Shown here piece after piece: positions 40,267-49,466 of a stretch of DNA of 64,000 nt; the first letter of the stretch is position 1, and each line of letters opens with the position of its first letter. The translations under genes and the position numbers were made by a program. The stretch is from NCBI GenBank assembly GCA_028873535.1, contig JAGWIJ010000002.1, positions 1 to 64,000 of the forward strand, written 5' to 3'. The notes under the pieces were generated by a model. It was not told the origin of the DNA, did no database searches, and was given only the letters and a program-made list of their open reading frames with translations. This stretch comes from Pseudomonadota bacterium. Its GTDB lineage: Bacteria; Pseudomonadota; Gammaproteobacteria; Burkholderiales; Ferrovaceae.

Positions 40267-42461
40267 ACCGCGTGCTCATCGTCGATGACAAGGCCGAGAA
40301 CCTGTATCTGCTGCGCATGCTGCTGCAGGGGCATGGCTACCAGGTGCAAGAGGCGGCACACGGCGCGGCAGCGCTGGCACTCGCGCGGCATGCGCCGCCC
40401 GATCTGGTGATCAGCGACCTGCTGATGCCCGAGATGGATGGCTACACCCTGCTGCATGCCTGGAAGAGCGACGCGCGCCTGCGCGTGGTGCCGTTCATCG
40501 TCTACACCGCCACCTACACCGACCATCAGAACGAACAGCTCGCACGCGAATTTGGCGCCGACGCCTTCATCGTCAAGCCGAGCGACCCGGCGGAATTCAT
40601 CCGCCAGATGGAAGGCGTGCTCGAGCGCGCGCGGCGCGGCGAGCAGAACCTGCCCAGGCAGCAGGCCGAACAGGACGCGGTGGTGCTGCGCAGCTACAGC
40701 GAAGTGCTGATCCGCAAGCTCGAGCGGCGCTCGGCCCAGCTCGAACAGAGCGAGCGCGAACTCGAACACGCGATGCGCGCCATGCATCTGCACAGTCGCG
40801 CCCTGCACGCGTCCGCCAACGGCGTCATGATCGCCGAGGTCCGGAAGCCGGAAAACCGCATCATCTACGTCAACCCGGCCTTCGAACGCATCACCGGGTT
40901 CGCGGGGGATGAGGTGCTGGGTGCTTCGCCGCAACAGCTGCTGGGCCAGGACCAGCAGCAGTCCGGCGTGGAGGAGCTGCGCGCCGCGATCCGCGAACAC
41001 CGCGACGGGCGCGCCGTGCTGCGCAGCCGCCGCCGCGACGGCAGCGCGTTCTGGATCGAACTGACGCTGTCACCGGTCATGGACGACAGCGGTACCACCA
41101 CCCATGTGATCGGCATCCTCGATGACATCAGCGACCGCAAACGCTTCGAGGAAGAACTCTCGCGCCAGGCCACCGTCGACGCCCTGACCGGACTCGCCAA
41201 CCGCAACCTGCTGGAGGACCGCGTCGGTGTGACCATCGCGTTCACCCAGCATTCCGCGCGCGTGATGGCGCTGCTGTTCATCGACCTCGACCAGTTCAAG
41301 CGCATCAACGACAGCCTGGGCCATCTGTTCGGTGACGCCGTACTGCGCGAGGCGGCGCGCCGCATCCTGGCCTGCCTGCGCGACCGCGACACGGCCGCAC
41401 GCCTGGGTGGTGACGAGTTCGTGGTGGTGCTGGCCGACCTCGCGCGTGCCGAGGACGCTGCGGTGGTGGCGCAGAAGATACTGCAGGCGCTGACGGCGCC
41501 GATGACCATCGAGGGGCGCACCCTGACTGTCTCGGCCAGTATCGGCGCGGCGGCCTATCCGCAGGACGGCACCTGCTACGCGACACTGCTGCGCAACGCC
41601 GATTCGGCCATGTACCGGGCCAAGGAAGCGGGACGCGACTGCTACCGTTTCTACACGGCGGACATGAATGCCGAAGCCATGGCAAGGCTGGAGCTCGAAG
41701 CCGGACTGCGCCAGGCGCTGGAGAACGACGAGCTGGTGCTGCACTACCAGCCGGTATTCGACTGCCAGTCCGGCGCCCTGCGCGGCCTGGAGGCCCTGGT
41801 GCGCTGGCAGTCGCCCGGCGGGCGCCTGGTGCCGCCCAGTGAATTCATCCCGATTGCCGAGGAGACGCGGCTGATCGGCAAACTCGGCAGCTGGGTGATC
41901 GAGGAAGCGTGCCACCAGGTGCGCCGCTGGGCCGACCAAGGCCTGGACGGATTCACCGTGGCGGTGAACCTGTCACCCCAGCAGTTCCGCGACCGCCAGC
42001 TGGCGCGCGAAATCGACGACATCCTGGGGGTGTACCGGATTCCGGCCAGCCGGCTGCAGCTCGAGATCACCGAGTCGGGCATGATGGAAGACAGCACGGG
42101 CGCCGCTGCCATCATCGCCGAGCTCAATGCCCTGGGCGTGAGCGTCTCGGTGGACGATTTCGGCACCGGCCATTCCTCGTTCGGCCGGCTGCATCAGATC
42201 GCCCTGTCCGAGATCAAGATCGACCGCAGCTTCGTGCAGGCAGCCCCCGACAATGCGGCCGTGGCCGCCATGGTCGGCATGATGATCAACCTGGCGCGCA
42301 CGCTGCGCCTGCGTTCAGTGGCCGAAGGGATCGAGACTGCAGGACAGCGCGCCCTGATCGCGTCGCTGGGCTGCGACCATATGCAAGGCTACCTGCTGGG
42401 GCACCCGCAGGCAGCGGCCGAACTGGAAGCGCTGCTGCGCGCGCACCATCCGGGCGACTGA
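40263..42461 (+). CDS. REC-PAS-GGDEF-EAL response regulator (GTG start)
   Basis: VNRVLIVDDKAENLYLLRMLLQGHG...; RLGGDEFVVVLADL; LEALVRW, VDDFGTGHSSFGRL, AEGIET. Confidence 0.93.
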   Translation: MNRVLIVDDKAENLYLLRMLLQGHGYQVQEAAHGAAALALARHAPPDLVISDLLMPEMDGYTLLHAWKSDARLRVVPFIVYTATYTDHQNEQLAREFGADAFIVKPSDPAEFIRQMEGVLERARRGEQNLPRQQAEQDAVVLRSYSEVLIRKLERRSAQLEQSERELEHAMRAMHLHSRALHASANGVMIAEVRKPENRIIYVNPAFERITGFAGDEVLGASPQQLLGQDQQQSGVEELRAAIREHRDGRAVLRSRRRDGSAFWIELTLSPVMDDSGTTTHVIGILDDISDRKRFEEELSRQATVDALTGLANRNLLEDRVGVTIAFTQHSARVMALLFIDLDQFKRINDSLGHLFGDAVLREAARRILACLRDRDTAARLGGDEFVVVLADLARAEDAAVVAQKILQALTAPMTIEGRTLTVSASIGAAAYPQDGTCYATLLRNADSAMYRAKEAGRDCYRFYTADMNAEAMARLELEAGLRQALENDELVLHYQPVFDCQSGALRGLEALVRWQSPGGRLVPPSEFIPIAEETRLIGKLGSWVIEEACHQVRRWADQGLDGFTVAVNLSPQQFRDRQLAREIDDILGVYRIPASRLQLEITESGMMEDSTGAAAIIAELNALGVSVSVDDFGTGHSSFGRLHQIALSEIKIDRSFVQAAPDNAAVAAMVGMMINLARTLRLRSVAEGIETAGQRALIASLGCDHMQGYLLGHPQAAAELEALLRAHHPGD

Positions 42462-42473
42462 CGCCGCCCGCGC

Positions 42474-42683
42474 TCAGGCTGCGTGGTGATGGCCTCCGCC
42501 GTTGCCGACGGCGCGCAGCGCGTGGCTGACAGCGTCCAGACCGTCAGCCAGGGTATTGGCGAGGCTGCCCAGGCCGTGGACGCGGCCGCCGAAAGGCTCG
42601 CCATGGGTTTCGTAGAAGCGCTGCTCCTCGGCGAGACGCAACTTGAGCTCGTAAGGGGTATGCGGAGCGGGACGGGCGTTCAT
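42474..42683 (-). CDS. 69-aa hypothetical protein with C-terminal GGGHHHAA
   Basis: Minus strand ATG at 42683 preceded by CACGAGGTAATTATC (RBS GAGGT); MNARPAPHTPYELKLRLAEEQRFYETHGEPFGGRVHGLGSLANTLADGLDAVSHALRAVGNGGGHHHAA. Confidence 0.55.
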   Translation of the reverse strand: MNARPAPHTPYELKLRLAEEQRFYETHGEPFGGRVHGLGSLANTLADGLDAVSHALRAVGNGGGHHHAA

Positions 42684-43075
42684 GATAATTACCTCGTGCA
42701 ATGAAATTCTGTAGGCCGGAAACAGCCGTTGCGCGACGCACCAAACCACCCCACCGTTCACTCCACGAAGCAGCGGAGAATTTCCGCCACCGTTTATAAG
42801 CTGCTGTTTTTATTCCCGCAGCCGGGTGAGCCTGGGGACGGTTTCGTGCAATCGCTCAACACTTGAAGCTATGATGCGCCGCACCAAATCTGATTGCAAG
42901 ATTTTCGTGACCCGGAGTCATCAGACTTTTTCGACGCGCCTGCGAGGACAATTTATGGTTCATGCGGCAGCTGCGGACACACAAACACTCTGCACGCGCG
43001 CGCCGCCGCGTTACAATTTCGGCCATGCCCGGGGGGGCCGGTCAGGCGGCGCCTGTCCTTGGTTCAGGCCCACGC

Positions 43076-43471
43076 ATGGACACTAGACACCTTCCCAAAG
43101 CCACCGCCGCGCTGCTGCTGGCCGGCGTGCTCCTGGCGGATGCCATCCCGGCATCGGCCGCGCAAACGCTGCGCAGCGTGCCGCGCGCCACCGACCTGTC
43201 GGTGCGACTGACCATCGACAGCTTCGACGGCCAGAATGGCCGCCGCATGCCGGTATTCGACGGCTACCGGCCACACATCGTGTTCTATCCGCCCGACGGC
43301 GACGTCAACTGTGCCGTCCGCCTGGCAAGCGCCGAAGCGCAGATCGAACCGGGCAGCACGGCCGAGGTCACACTGAGTTGCGCCAGCGATATCCGCATCT
43401 ACGCTGATTCCGGGCGCTTCACCGTCTACGAGGGTGGCAGGGTGATCGGGCACGGCGTGGTGGCGCACTGA
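43076..43471 (+). CDS. Small exported protein with EF-Tu domain III-like sequence
   Basis: Signal peptide MDTRHLPKATAALLLAGVLLADAIPASA; remainder contains GRRMPVFDGYRPHIVFYPPDGDVNCAV...IEPGSTAEVTL...RFTVYEGGRVIGHGVV, resembling EF-Tu domain 3 ([25 protein letters not shown]...[12 protein letters not shown]...[16 protein letters not shown]). Confidence 0.7.
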   Translation: MDTRHLPKATAALLLAGVLLADAIPASAAQTLRSVPRATDLSVRLTIDSFDGQNGRRMPVFDGYRPHIVFYPPDGDVNCAVRLASAEAQIEPGSTAEVTLSCASDIRIYADSGRFTVYEGGRVIGHGVVAH

Positions 43472-43498
43472 GCATTCCGCCACCGGATGGCGCCTTGC

Positions 43499-44407
43499 TC
43501 AGTCCTTGTCCGCGACGCCCATCTGCTTCTGCAGCGCGCGGCTGCTGCTGAGCGCCGAACGCACCACACCCAGCAGTTCTGGCGGCTGCAGCGTGCTGGG
43601 CGCGGTGACATTCGGCGCACACAACAAGGCTTCGAGCACACCGGGCTCGGAGGCAGTCCACAGCGCGCTGCGAAGCGCGAGCCTGATCGAGATCCAGTCG
43701 GCGTCGTGCAGCAGTCCGATCAGCGCGCTACTGGCTGGCGCAAGGCCGGCAGGCAGCGGCGGCCGATGATGGTGGTAGCGCACAACGTCGGCAAGCGGCG
43801 TGGCGACGCCCCACCTGCGCAGCGCGAGGTAGCCCAGTTCCGCGTGGGTGAAGCCGCACAGGCGCAGTTCCGTTTCCGCCAGCGCTTGTGGCGAACCCCA
43901 CCCGGTCTCGTCGACGCGCCGCAGTTCATCCGGCGCCTGCAGATAGAGCACGAAGCGCCCGACATCGTGCAGCAGTCCCGCCAGATAGGCCTGTGCCGCA
44001 TTGATCGCAGGCCCGACAAGCCACGGCGCCAGTGCCTCGGTCAGTAGCGCGACATCAAAGGCGTGGCACCAGAGCGCGCGCTGCCACGGCAGGCGCGGCA
44101 GGAAGATCTGGATCGCCGAGCGCGCGAGTATCAGGCGCACAGCCCGCTGGCACCCGATCAGGTACAGGGCCTGCTCCAGGGAATCGATCGGGCTGGCCGG
44201 CGCAACGGCGGCGGAATTGGCAAAATTGAGCACGCGAACCGCGAAACCCGGGTCAGATCTCAGCAGGCGCTGCACGTCCTCAAAATAGTGTTCATCGGCG
44301 GGATCGAGCTGCATCAGGTGCATGACCATATTGGGGAGCACCGGCAGCTGCCGGATCCGTTCCTCCATTTCCTGCAACGTCGCATGCGGTGCAGATTTGC
44401 CGGTCAT
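43499..44407 (-). CDS. HDOD domain protein
   Basis: QLPVLPNMVMHLMQLDPADEHYFEDVQRLLRSDPGFAVRVLNFANSA...YLAGLLHDVGRFVLYLQAP...RYHHHRPP. Confidence 0.88.
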   Translation of the reverse strand: MTGKSAPHATLQEMEERIRQLPVLPNMVMHLMQLDPADEHYFEDVQRLLRSDPGFAVRVLNFANSAAVAPASPIDSLEQALYLIGCQRAVRLILARSAIQIFLPRLPWQRALWCHAFDVALLTEALAPWLVGPAINAAQAYLAGLLHDVGRFVLYLQAPDELRRVDETGWGSPQALAETELRLCGFTHAELGYLALRRWGVATPLADVVRYHHHRPPLPAGLAPASSALIGLLHDADWISIRLALRSALWTASEPGVLEALLCAPNVTAPSTLQPPELLGVVRSALSSSRALQKQMGVADKD

Positions 44408-44622
44408 GCGGCCTCCAGGTTCAGGTGATCGCCCGTCACGACCACCACGGACACCCCACGCGTCCACCACGAGCATACCCCGCGCGCCCTGCTGCTGCCG
44501 ACATTGCGATCACGGACAGGCCATGGCATCATGACTAACGCGCGTCAGATTGGCCTGATTCGCAGCTTTTGAGCGCAGCGTTGCTGTGCGCGCCACCGCC
44601 CCCCCCGGATCGACATCCCGCC

Positions 44623-46797
44623 ATGCGCCCTGCCCCGAACTTCCTGACTCTGCACAGCCAGCGCAGCAGCGTGGTGCTGGAACTTTTCGCCGACGAGGCG
44701 CCGCAATGGCGCTATTGGGGGCCACGCCTCAATGAATCGACCACCCCCGGCATGGCCCTGCGGGATACCCGCCCCTTGCCCAGCTTCACCCTGGACTTCG
44801 ACCAGCCCTTGACCCTGGTGCCCAGCTTTGGCGTCGGCTGGTTCGGCCAGAGTGCCCTGCTGGCCCATCGCGATGGGCGGGACTTTGCCCAGGCATTTGA
44901 TCACTGTGCCGTCGAATGGCTGACGCCCGCGCGTTCGCTGCGGCTGCACCTCAGCGACAGCGTCGCAGCCCTGCGTGTCAGCGTGACGCTGACGCTGGAT
45001 GCGGACAGCGACGTGCTGGTGATCCGCAGCGAATTGCACAATCTCGGTGACGCTCCGCTGGACGTCCAGTGGCTGGCGGCCGCCACCCTGCCGCTGCCAG
45101 GGCAGTGCGACAGCGTGCGTTCCTATGCCGGACAGCACATGCACGAGTTCCTGCTGCAGACCGACCGGCTCTCGCGCAGCCTCTGGCGGCGCGAGAGCCG
45201 GCGCGGCCGCACTTCGCATGACTGCTTTCCGGGGGCCGTGGTCACCACCCCGGGCGCCGGCGCCGACAGCGGATTGGTGTTCGGCGCCCACCTCGCCTGG
45301 TCAGGCAACCATCAGCAAACCATCGAGCAGCTGCCCGATGGCCGCTATCAATGGCAGTTCGGCGAGTGGCTGGCGCCCGGTGAAGGCCGCCTGGCCGCCG
45401 GGGCGTCAATTGTCACGCCCGAGTTGGTGGCGAGCGTGTCGGACGCCGGATGGAACGGACTGGCTGCCAATTTCCACGCCGAGCTGCGCGCCCGTCTGCC
45501 ATGGCCGGGGGGCGCCATGCGGCCGCGCCCGGTGCATCTCAACACCTGGGAGGCGATGTATTTCGATATCGAACCCGGGCAGGTGCTGGCCCTGGCGGAC
45601 GCGGCAGCCGCGATCGGGGTCGAGCGCTTCGTGCTCGACGATGGCTGGTTCCACAGCCGTCACCATGATCGCGCCGGCCTCGGTGACTGGTGGCCGGACC
45701 CCGACAAGCTGCCCGATGGCCTGGCACCGCTGGTGGCGCACGTGCGTGGGCTGGGCATGGAATTCGGGCTGTGGGTCGAACCCGAGATGGTCAATCCCGA
45801 CAGCGATCTGTTCTGCGCGCACCCCGACTGGGCACTGCAACTCAGCGGAAGGCCGCTGCTGACAGCGCGCAATCAGCTGGTGCTCGACATTTCGCGCCCC
45901 GAGGTCGCTGACTACCTGTTCGAGCACCTCTCCGCGCTGCTCGCCGAGCATCCGATCGCCTACCTGAAATGGGACCACAACCGTGATCTCACTACGGCCG
46001 GTCTGCAGCCTGGCCTGCCCGGCTATCGCGCCCAGGTGCTCGCCCTTTACGCCCTGCTGCAGCGGCTGCGCAGTGCGCATCCTGCGGTGGAAATCGAAAG
46101 CTGCTCAGGCGGTGGCGGACGCATCGATTTCGGCATCTTGCGCCATACCCACCGCGTCTGGACCAGCGACTGCATCGATGCCGTGTCGCGCACGGACATC
46201 CAGCGCGGCTTCCTGCAGTTCTTCCCGCCCGAGATCATGGGCTCGCACGTCGGCACTGCACCGGCCCACACCACCGGCCGCACCCAGTCGATGGATTTCC
46301 GCGCAGCCGTGGCGCTGCCAGGCCACTTCGGCGTCGAACTGGACGTGCGCAGACTCGATCCGCTGCAGCGCCAGACACTGGGAGGCTGGATAACGCTCTA
46401 CAAGCAGTTGCGGCCGCGCTTGCACCACGGCCGGACCTGGTGCGGCCAAGGCGACGACGGGCTGGTCTGGCAGGCGCATGGCGACGTCGATGCCCAGGAT
46501 GTGCTCCTGCTGGTCTACCGGATGCAGCCGGGCAGCCTCCGTCATGCGCCGCCCTTGCGCCTCGCGATGCTGGACACGCAGGCGCACTACCGTGCCTGGC
46601 AAGTCCTTCCGGCGGGCGCTGAACGGCCTGACGGGCCGCATCACACTGCGCCATTTTTTGACGCCCTCAATCGGCCCGAAGGTCTGTTGCTCGACGGTGC
46701 CTGGCTCGTCCACAGCGGGCTGCCGACCCCGCGCGCTCAGGCCGAAACGGCCTACATCGTCCGCCTGCAACGCAGCGGCGCGGTCGCCGCGCCCTGA
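44623..46797 (+). CDS. Alpha-galactosidase, GH36 family
   Basis: RFVLDDGWFHSRHHDRAGLGDWWPDPDKLPDGLAPLVAHVRGLGMEFGLWVEPEMVNPDSDL; YLKWDHNRDLT; ESCSGGGGRIDFGIL; MGSHVGTAPAHTTGR. Confidence 0.93.
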   Translation: MRPAPNFLTLHSQRSSVVLELFADEAPQWRYWGPRLNESTTPGMALRDTRPLPSFTLDFDQPLTLVPSFGVGWFGQSALLAHRDGRDFAQAFDHCAVEWLTPARSLRLHLSDSVAALRVSVTLTLDADSDVLVIRSELHNLGDAPLDVQWLAAATLPLPGQCDSVRSYAGQHMHEFLLQTDRLSRSLWRRESRRGRTSHDCFPGAVVTTPGAGADSGLVFGAHLAWSGNHQQTIEQLPDGRYQWQFGEWLAPGEGRLAAGASIVTPELVASVSDAGWNGLAANFHAELRARLPWPGGAMRPRPVHLNTWEAMYFDIEPGQVLALADAAAAIGVERFVLDDGWFHSRHHDRAGLGDWWPDPDKLPDGLAPLVAHVRGLGMEFGLWVEPEMVNPDSDLFCAHPDWALQLSGRPLLTARNQLVLDISRPEVADYLFEHLSALLAEHPIAYLKWDHNRDLTTAGLQPGLPGYRAQVLALYALLQRLRSAHPAVEIESCSGGGGRIDFGILRHTHRVWTSDCIDAVSRTDIQRGFLQFFPPEIMGSHVGTAPAHTTGRTQSMDFRAAVALPGHFGVELDVRRLDPLQRQTLGGWITLYKQLRPRLHHGRTWCGQGDDGLVWQAHGDVDAQDVLLLVYRMQPGSLRHAPPLRLAMLDTQAHYRAWQVLPAGAERPDGPHHTAPFFDALNRPEGLLLDGAWLVHSGLPTPRAQAETAYIVRLQRSGAVAAP

Positions 46798-46798
46798 C

Positions 46799-47926
46799 TC
46801 AGACCGCGCAGGGTGCGCTGGCGGGGGGGCGCGCGCGCGTCGAGGCGCGCGTGACCAGGCTGGGTACCAGCGTACGCGGCTCGGCGCGTCCATTCTGGAT
46901 CAATTCAAGCAAGGTCGCGACCAGCAGCCGTCCCCCCTCTTCGATCGACTGATGCACGGTGGTCAGCGCCGGCTGGAAGTTCTGCGCCAGCGCCACGTCG
47001 TCATAACCAACCACCGAAACCTGCTCCGGAACCGCGATGCCATGCTCGCGCAAGGTTGCAATCACGCCCATGGCGATCAGGTCGCTGCAGGCAAACACCC
47101 CGTCAAAAGCCGGACCATCGGCCAGCAGACGCGCCACGGCCGTGCGGCCGCCATCGCTGAGAAACGATACCGACAGGCAGAGATCAGGGTCAGGCCGGAT
47201 TCCCGCGCGTTGATGGGCCAGAAGGTAGCCCTGGTAGCGATGGGCCACTTCGGCCAGATCGCGTTCTCCCATGAAGGCAATCCTGCGGCGTCCTTCATCG
47301 AGCAATGCTGCCGTGGCCAGCAGTCCGCCGGTCTGGTTGTCGCCGCCGACCGTGCAATACAGCTGGCGCGGCAGTTGCGCGCCCCACACCACGATGGGCA
47401 GGCGGCGCGCCGCAAGGCTGTTGAGTTGTTCGTGGTGGTGCCATTGGCCGACCAGGATCACGCCGACGGCGCGGCCGTTGTCGACATAGCGCCCGGCCTG
47501 CTCGATGTTGTCAGCATCGATGCGCGACAGCAGCATGTCGTAGCCCTGATCCGTCAGGGCATCGGCGAGGCTGCCGACCAGGCTCAGGAAGAACGGGTCG
47601 GACACCGCCTGGCGTCGTTCACCCTCGTAAGGCACCAGCACCGCCACGGTCCGGTTCTGGCCCAGGCGCAGACTCTGCGCGCCGACATTGATGGTGTAGT
47701 TGAGCGAGCGCGCAAGGTCGACAATGCGTTGCCGGGTCTCGGCATTCACCAGCGGCGAACCGTTCATGGCGCGCGACACCGTGGCAGTGGACACCCCGGC
47801 CAGTCGCGCGATGTCGGTCATTTGCAGGCGGCGTTGCGCGGGGCTGGCATCCCGGTACGCGGCCACAGGGGATTCGCCGTCGGCAACATTCGCGCGGGCG
47901 TGCTCGGGTTTGGGTGCTTGGGGCAT
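46799..47926 (-). CDS. LacI-family transcriptional regulator
   Basis: MTDIARLAGVSTATVSRAMNGSPLVNAETRQRIVDLARSLNYTINVGAQSLRLGQNRTVAVLVP; periplasmic-binding-like effector domain. Confidence 0.93.
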   Translation of the reverse strand: MPQAPKPEHARANVADGESPVAAYRDASPAQRRLQMTDIARLAGVSTATVSRAMNGSPLVNAETRQRIVDLARSLNYTINVGAQSLRLGQNRTVAVLVPYEGERRQAVSDPFFLSLVGSLADALTDQGYDMLLSRIDADNIEQAGRYVDNGRAVGVILVGQWHHHEQLNSLAARRLPIVVWGAQLPRQLYCTVGGDNQTGGLLATAALLDEGRRRIAFMGERDLAEVAHRYQGYLLAHQRAGIRPDPDLCLSVSFLSDGGRTAVARLLADGPAFDGVFACSDLIAMGVIATLREHGIAVPEQVSVVGYDDVALAQNFQPALTTVHQSIEEGGRLLVATLLELIQNGRAEPRTLVPSLVTRASTRARPPASAPCAV

Positions 47927-47988
47927 GATCGGTCAGTTTCCCGTATTCTGGCCATCATTGGGCCGAATGTAAACGATCGCCCGGATCG

Positions 47989-49335
47989 CTAGAGCGCAGC
48001 GCCTGCCACCGCCGGCGCTGCGAGGGCCGGCGCCGCGAGGCGGATGCGCAGCGTTGCGGCAGCCGCACACAACATGAGCACACCCGCCATCGAGAGCACG
48101 TGGCGCGGATCGGCGCCGAAAAGCGGCCCATAGAGCAGCGGAAGCGTGAAACCGTTGATCAGCATCGGGATCACGATGAACATGTTGAAAATGCCCATGT
48201 AGACGCCCGTGCGTTCCGGCGGGATGCTGCCCGCCAGCATGATGTAGGGGTTGCCCATGATGCTGCCCCAGGCCAGCCCCATCCCGACCATGGGCAGGAA
48301 CAGCAGGGCCTTGCTCGACACCAGCGGAATTCCGAGCATCGCCAGGCCGCCCGCCATCAGGCAGACGGCGTGCACATGCTTGGCGCCAAAGCGCCGGGTG
48401 GCGGGGATCAGCAGCAGCGTGGCAGCGAACGCGATGCAGTTGTAGAAGGCTCCGGCCTGGCCATTGGTCAGTACCGCCTCGCGGAATGCCGCACTGTGCG
48501 GATCGCTGCTGGCGTAAAGGCTGCGCGCGATGGCGTAGGTGACATAGGTCCAGTAGGTCCCCATGGCATACCACTGGAACAGCTTCATGACCGCCAGCTG
48601 CCGCATCGCGGTCGGCATTTCCCGGATCGCATCGCGAATCTCGATCAGGGCCGTGCCGAAGGTGTGGGTTTTGGCGCGAATGGCGGCAACGGTCCGCGCA
48701 TCCAGCGGCAGTTCACGCACTCGCCAGACCGACCACACGATGGTGGAAAACGACAATAGCGCGCCGATCACGAAAGCCACGCGCGTGATGATCGGGATGT
48801 GGTTGGCATCCATGGCATCGCGGCTGATGCCAAAGGCCACCAGCAGCGTCGGCGTCAGGTAGGACAGGGTCTGCGCGGCACCGGTGAAGGCACTCTGGAT
48901 CAGGAAACCGTGGGCGTGCTGGTCGGCGTTCAGACGGTCACTGACATAGGCGCGGTAGGGCTCCATGGTGATGTTGTTGGCAGCGTCGAGGATCCACAGC
49001 AGGCTGGCAGCCATCCAGATCGCCTGCGCGTAGGGCATCGCGAACAGGGCCAGGCTGCACAGCACCGCACCGATCAGGAAGTAGGGCGTGCGCCGCCCGA
49101 AGCGCGACAGGGTGCGGTCGCTCAGCGCACCGATGATCGGCTGCACCAGCAGGCCAGTCATCGGTCCGGCCAGGGACAGCAAAGGCAGCGAAGCCTCGTT
49201 CGCCCCAAGATAGCTGTAGATCGGCCCCATGTTGCTCTGCTGCAGGCCAAAGCTGAATTGCAGGCCCAGGAAGCCAAGATTCATCTCGAAGAGCTGGCGC
49301 AAGCTCAGATGGGGCTTGCGCACGATGCTGTTCAT
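47989..49335 (-). CDS. MFS/GPH-type sugar transporter (sucrose:H+ symporter-like)
   Basis: [45 protein letters not shown]...[40 protein letters not shown], multiple TM helices. Confidence 0.87.
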   Translation of the reverse strand: MNSIVRKPHLSLRQLFEMNLGFLGLQFSFGLQQSNMGPIYSYLGANEASLPLLSLAGPMTGLLVQPIIGALSDRTLSRFGRRTPYFLIGAVLCSLALFAMPYAQAIWMAASLLWILDAANNITMEPYRAYVSDRLNADQHAHGFLIQSAFTGAAQTLSYLTPTLLVAFGISRDAMDANHIPIITRVAFVIGALLSFSTIVWSVWRVRELPLDARTVAAIRAKTHTFGTALIEIRDAIREMPTAMRQLAVMKLFQWYAMGTYWTYVTYAIARSLYASSDPHSAAFREAVLTNGQAGAFYNCIAFAATLLLIPATRRFGAKHVHAVCLMAGGLAMLGIPLVSSKALLFLPMVGMGLAWGSIMGNPYIMLAGSIPPERTGVYMGIFNMFIVIPMLINGFTLPLLYGPLFGADPRHVLSMAGVLMLCAAAATLRIRLAAPALAAPAVAGAAL

Positions 49336-49397
49336 GCCGGGATTCTCCTCGTTGTTGTCTGGTCTTGCAGGGATGCCGCCTTGCCTTGCACCCGGAC

Positions 49398-49445
49398 GTT
49401 GCGGTGTTGCGGTGTTGCGGTGTTGCCGTGTTGCCGTGTTGCCGT
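49398..49445. repeat. 8-bp tandem repeat, (GTTGCGGT)3(GTTGCCGT)3
   Basis: Six contiguous octamers read directly; lies between the GH32 stop and the transporter start. Confidence 0.97.
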
Positions 49446-49466
49446 GCCGCTGCGGCGGAACGCCGC

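Noticed and set aside
42886-42904. AAATCT-GATTGCA-AGATTT inverted repeat in an AT-richer gap (possible small RNA or terminator)
   Set aside because: Short stem, no promoter or T-run context that supports an ncRNA or terminator call.
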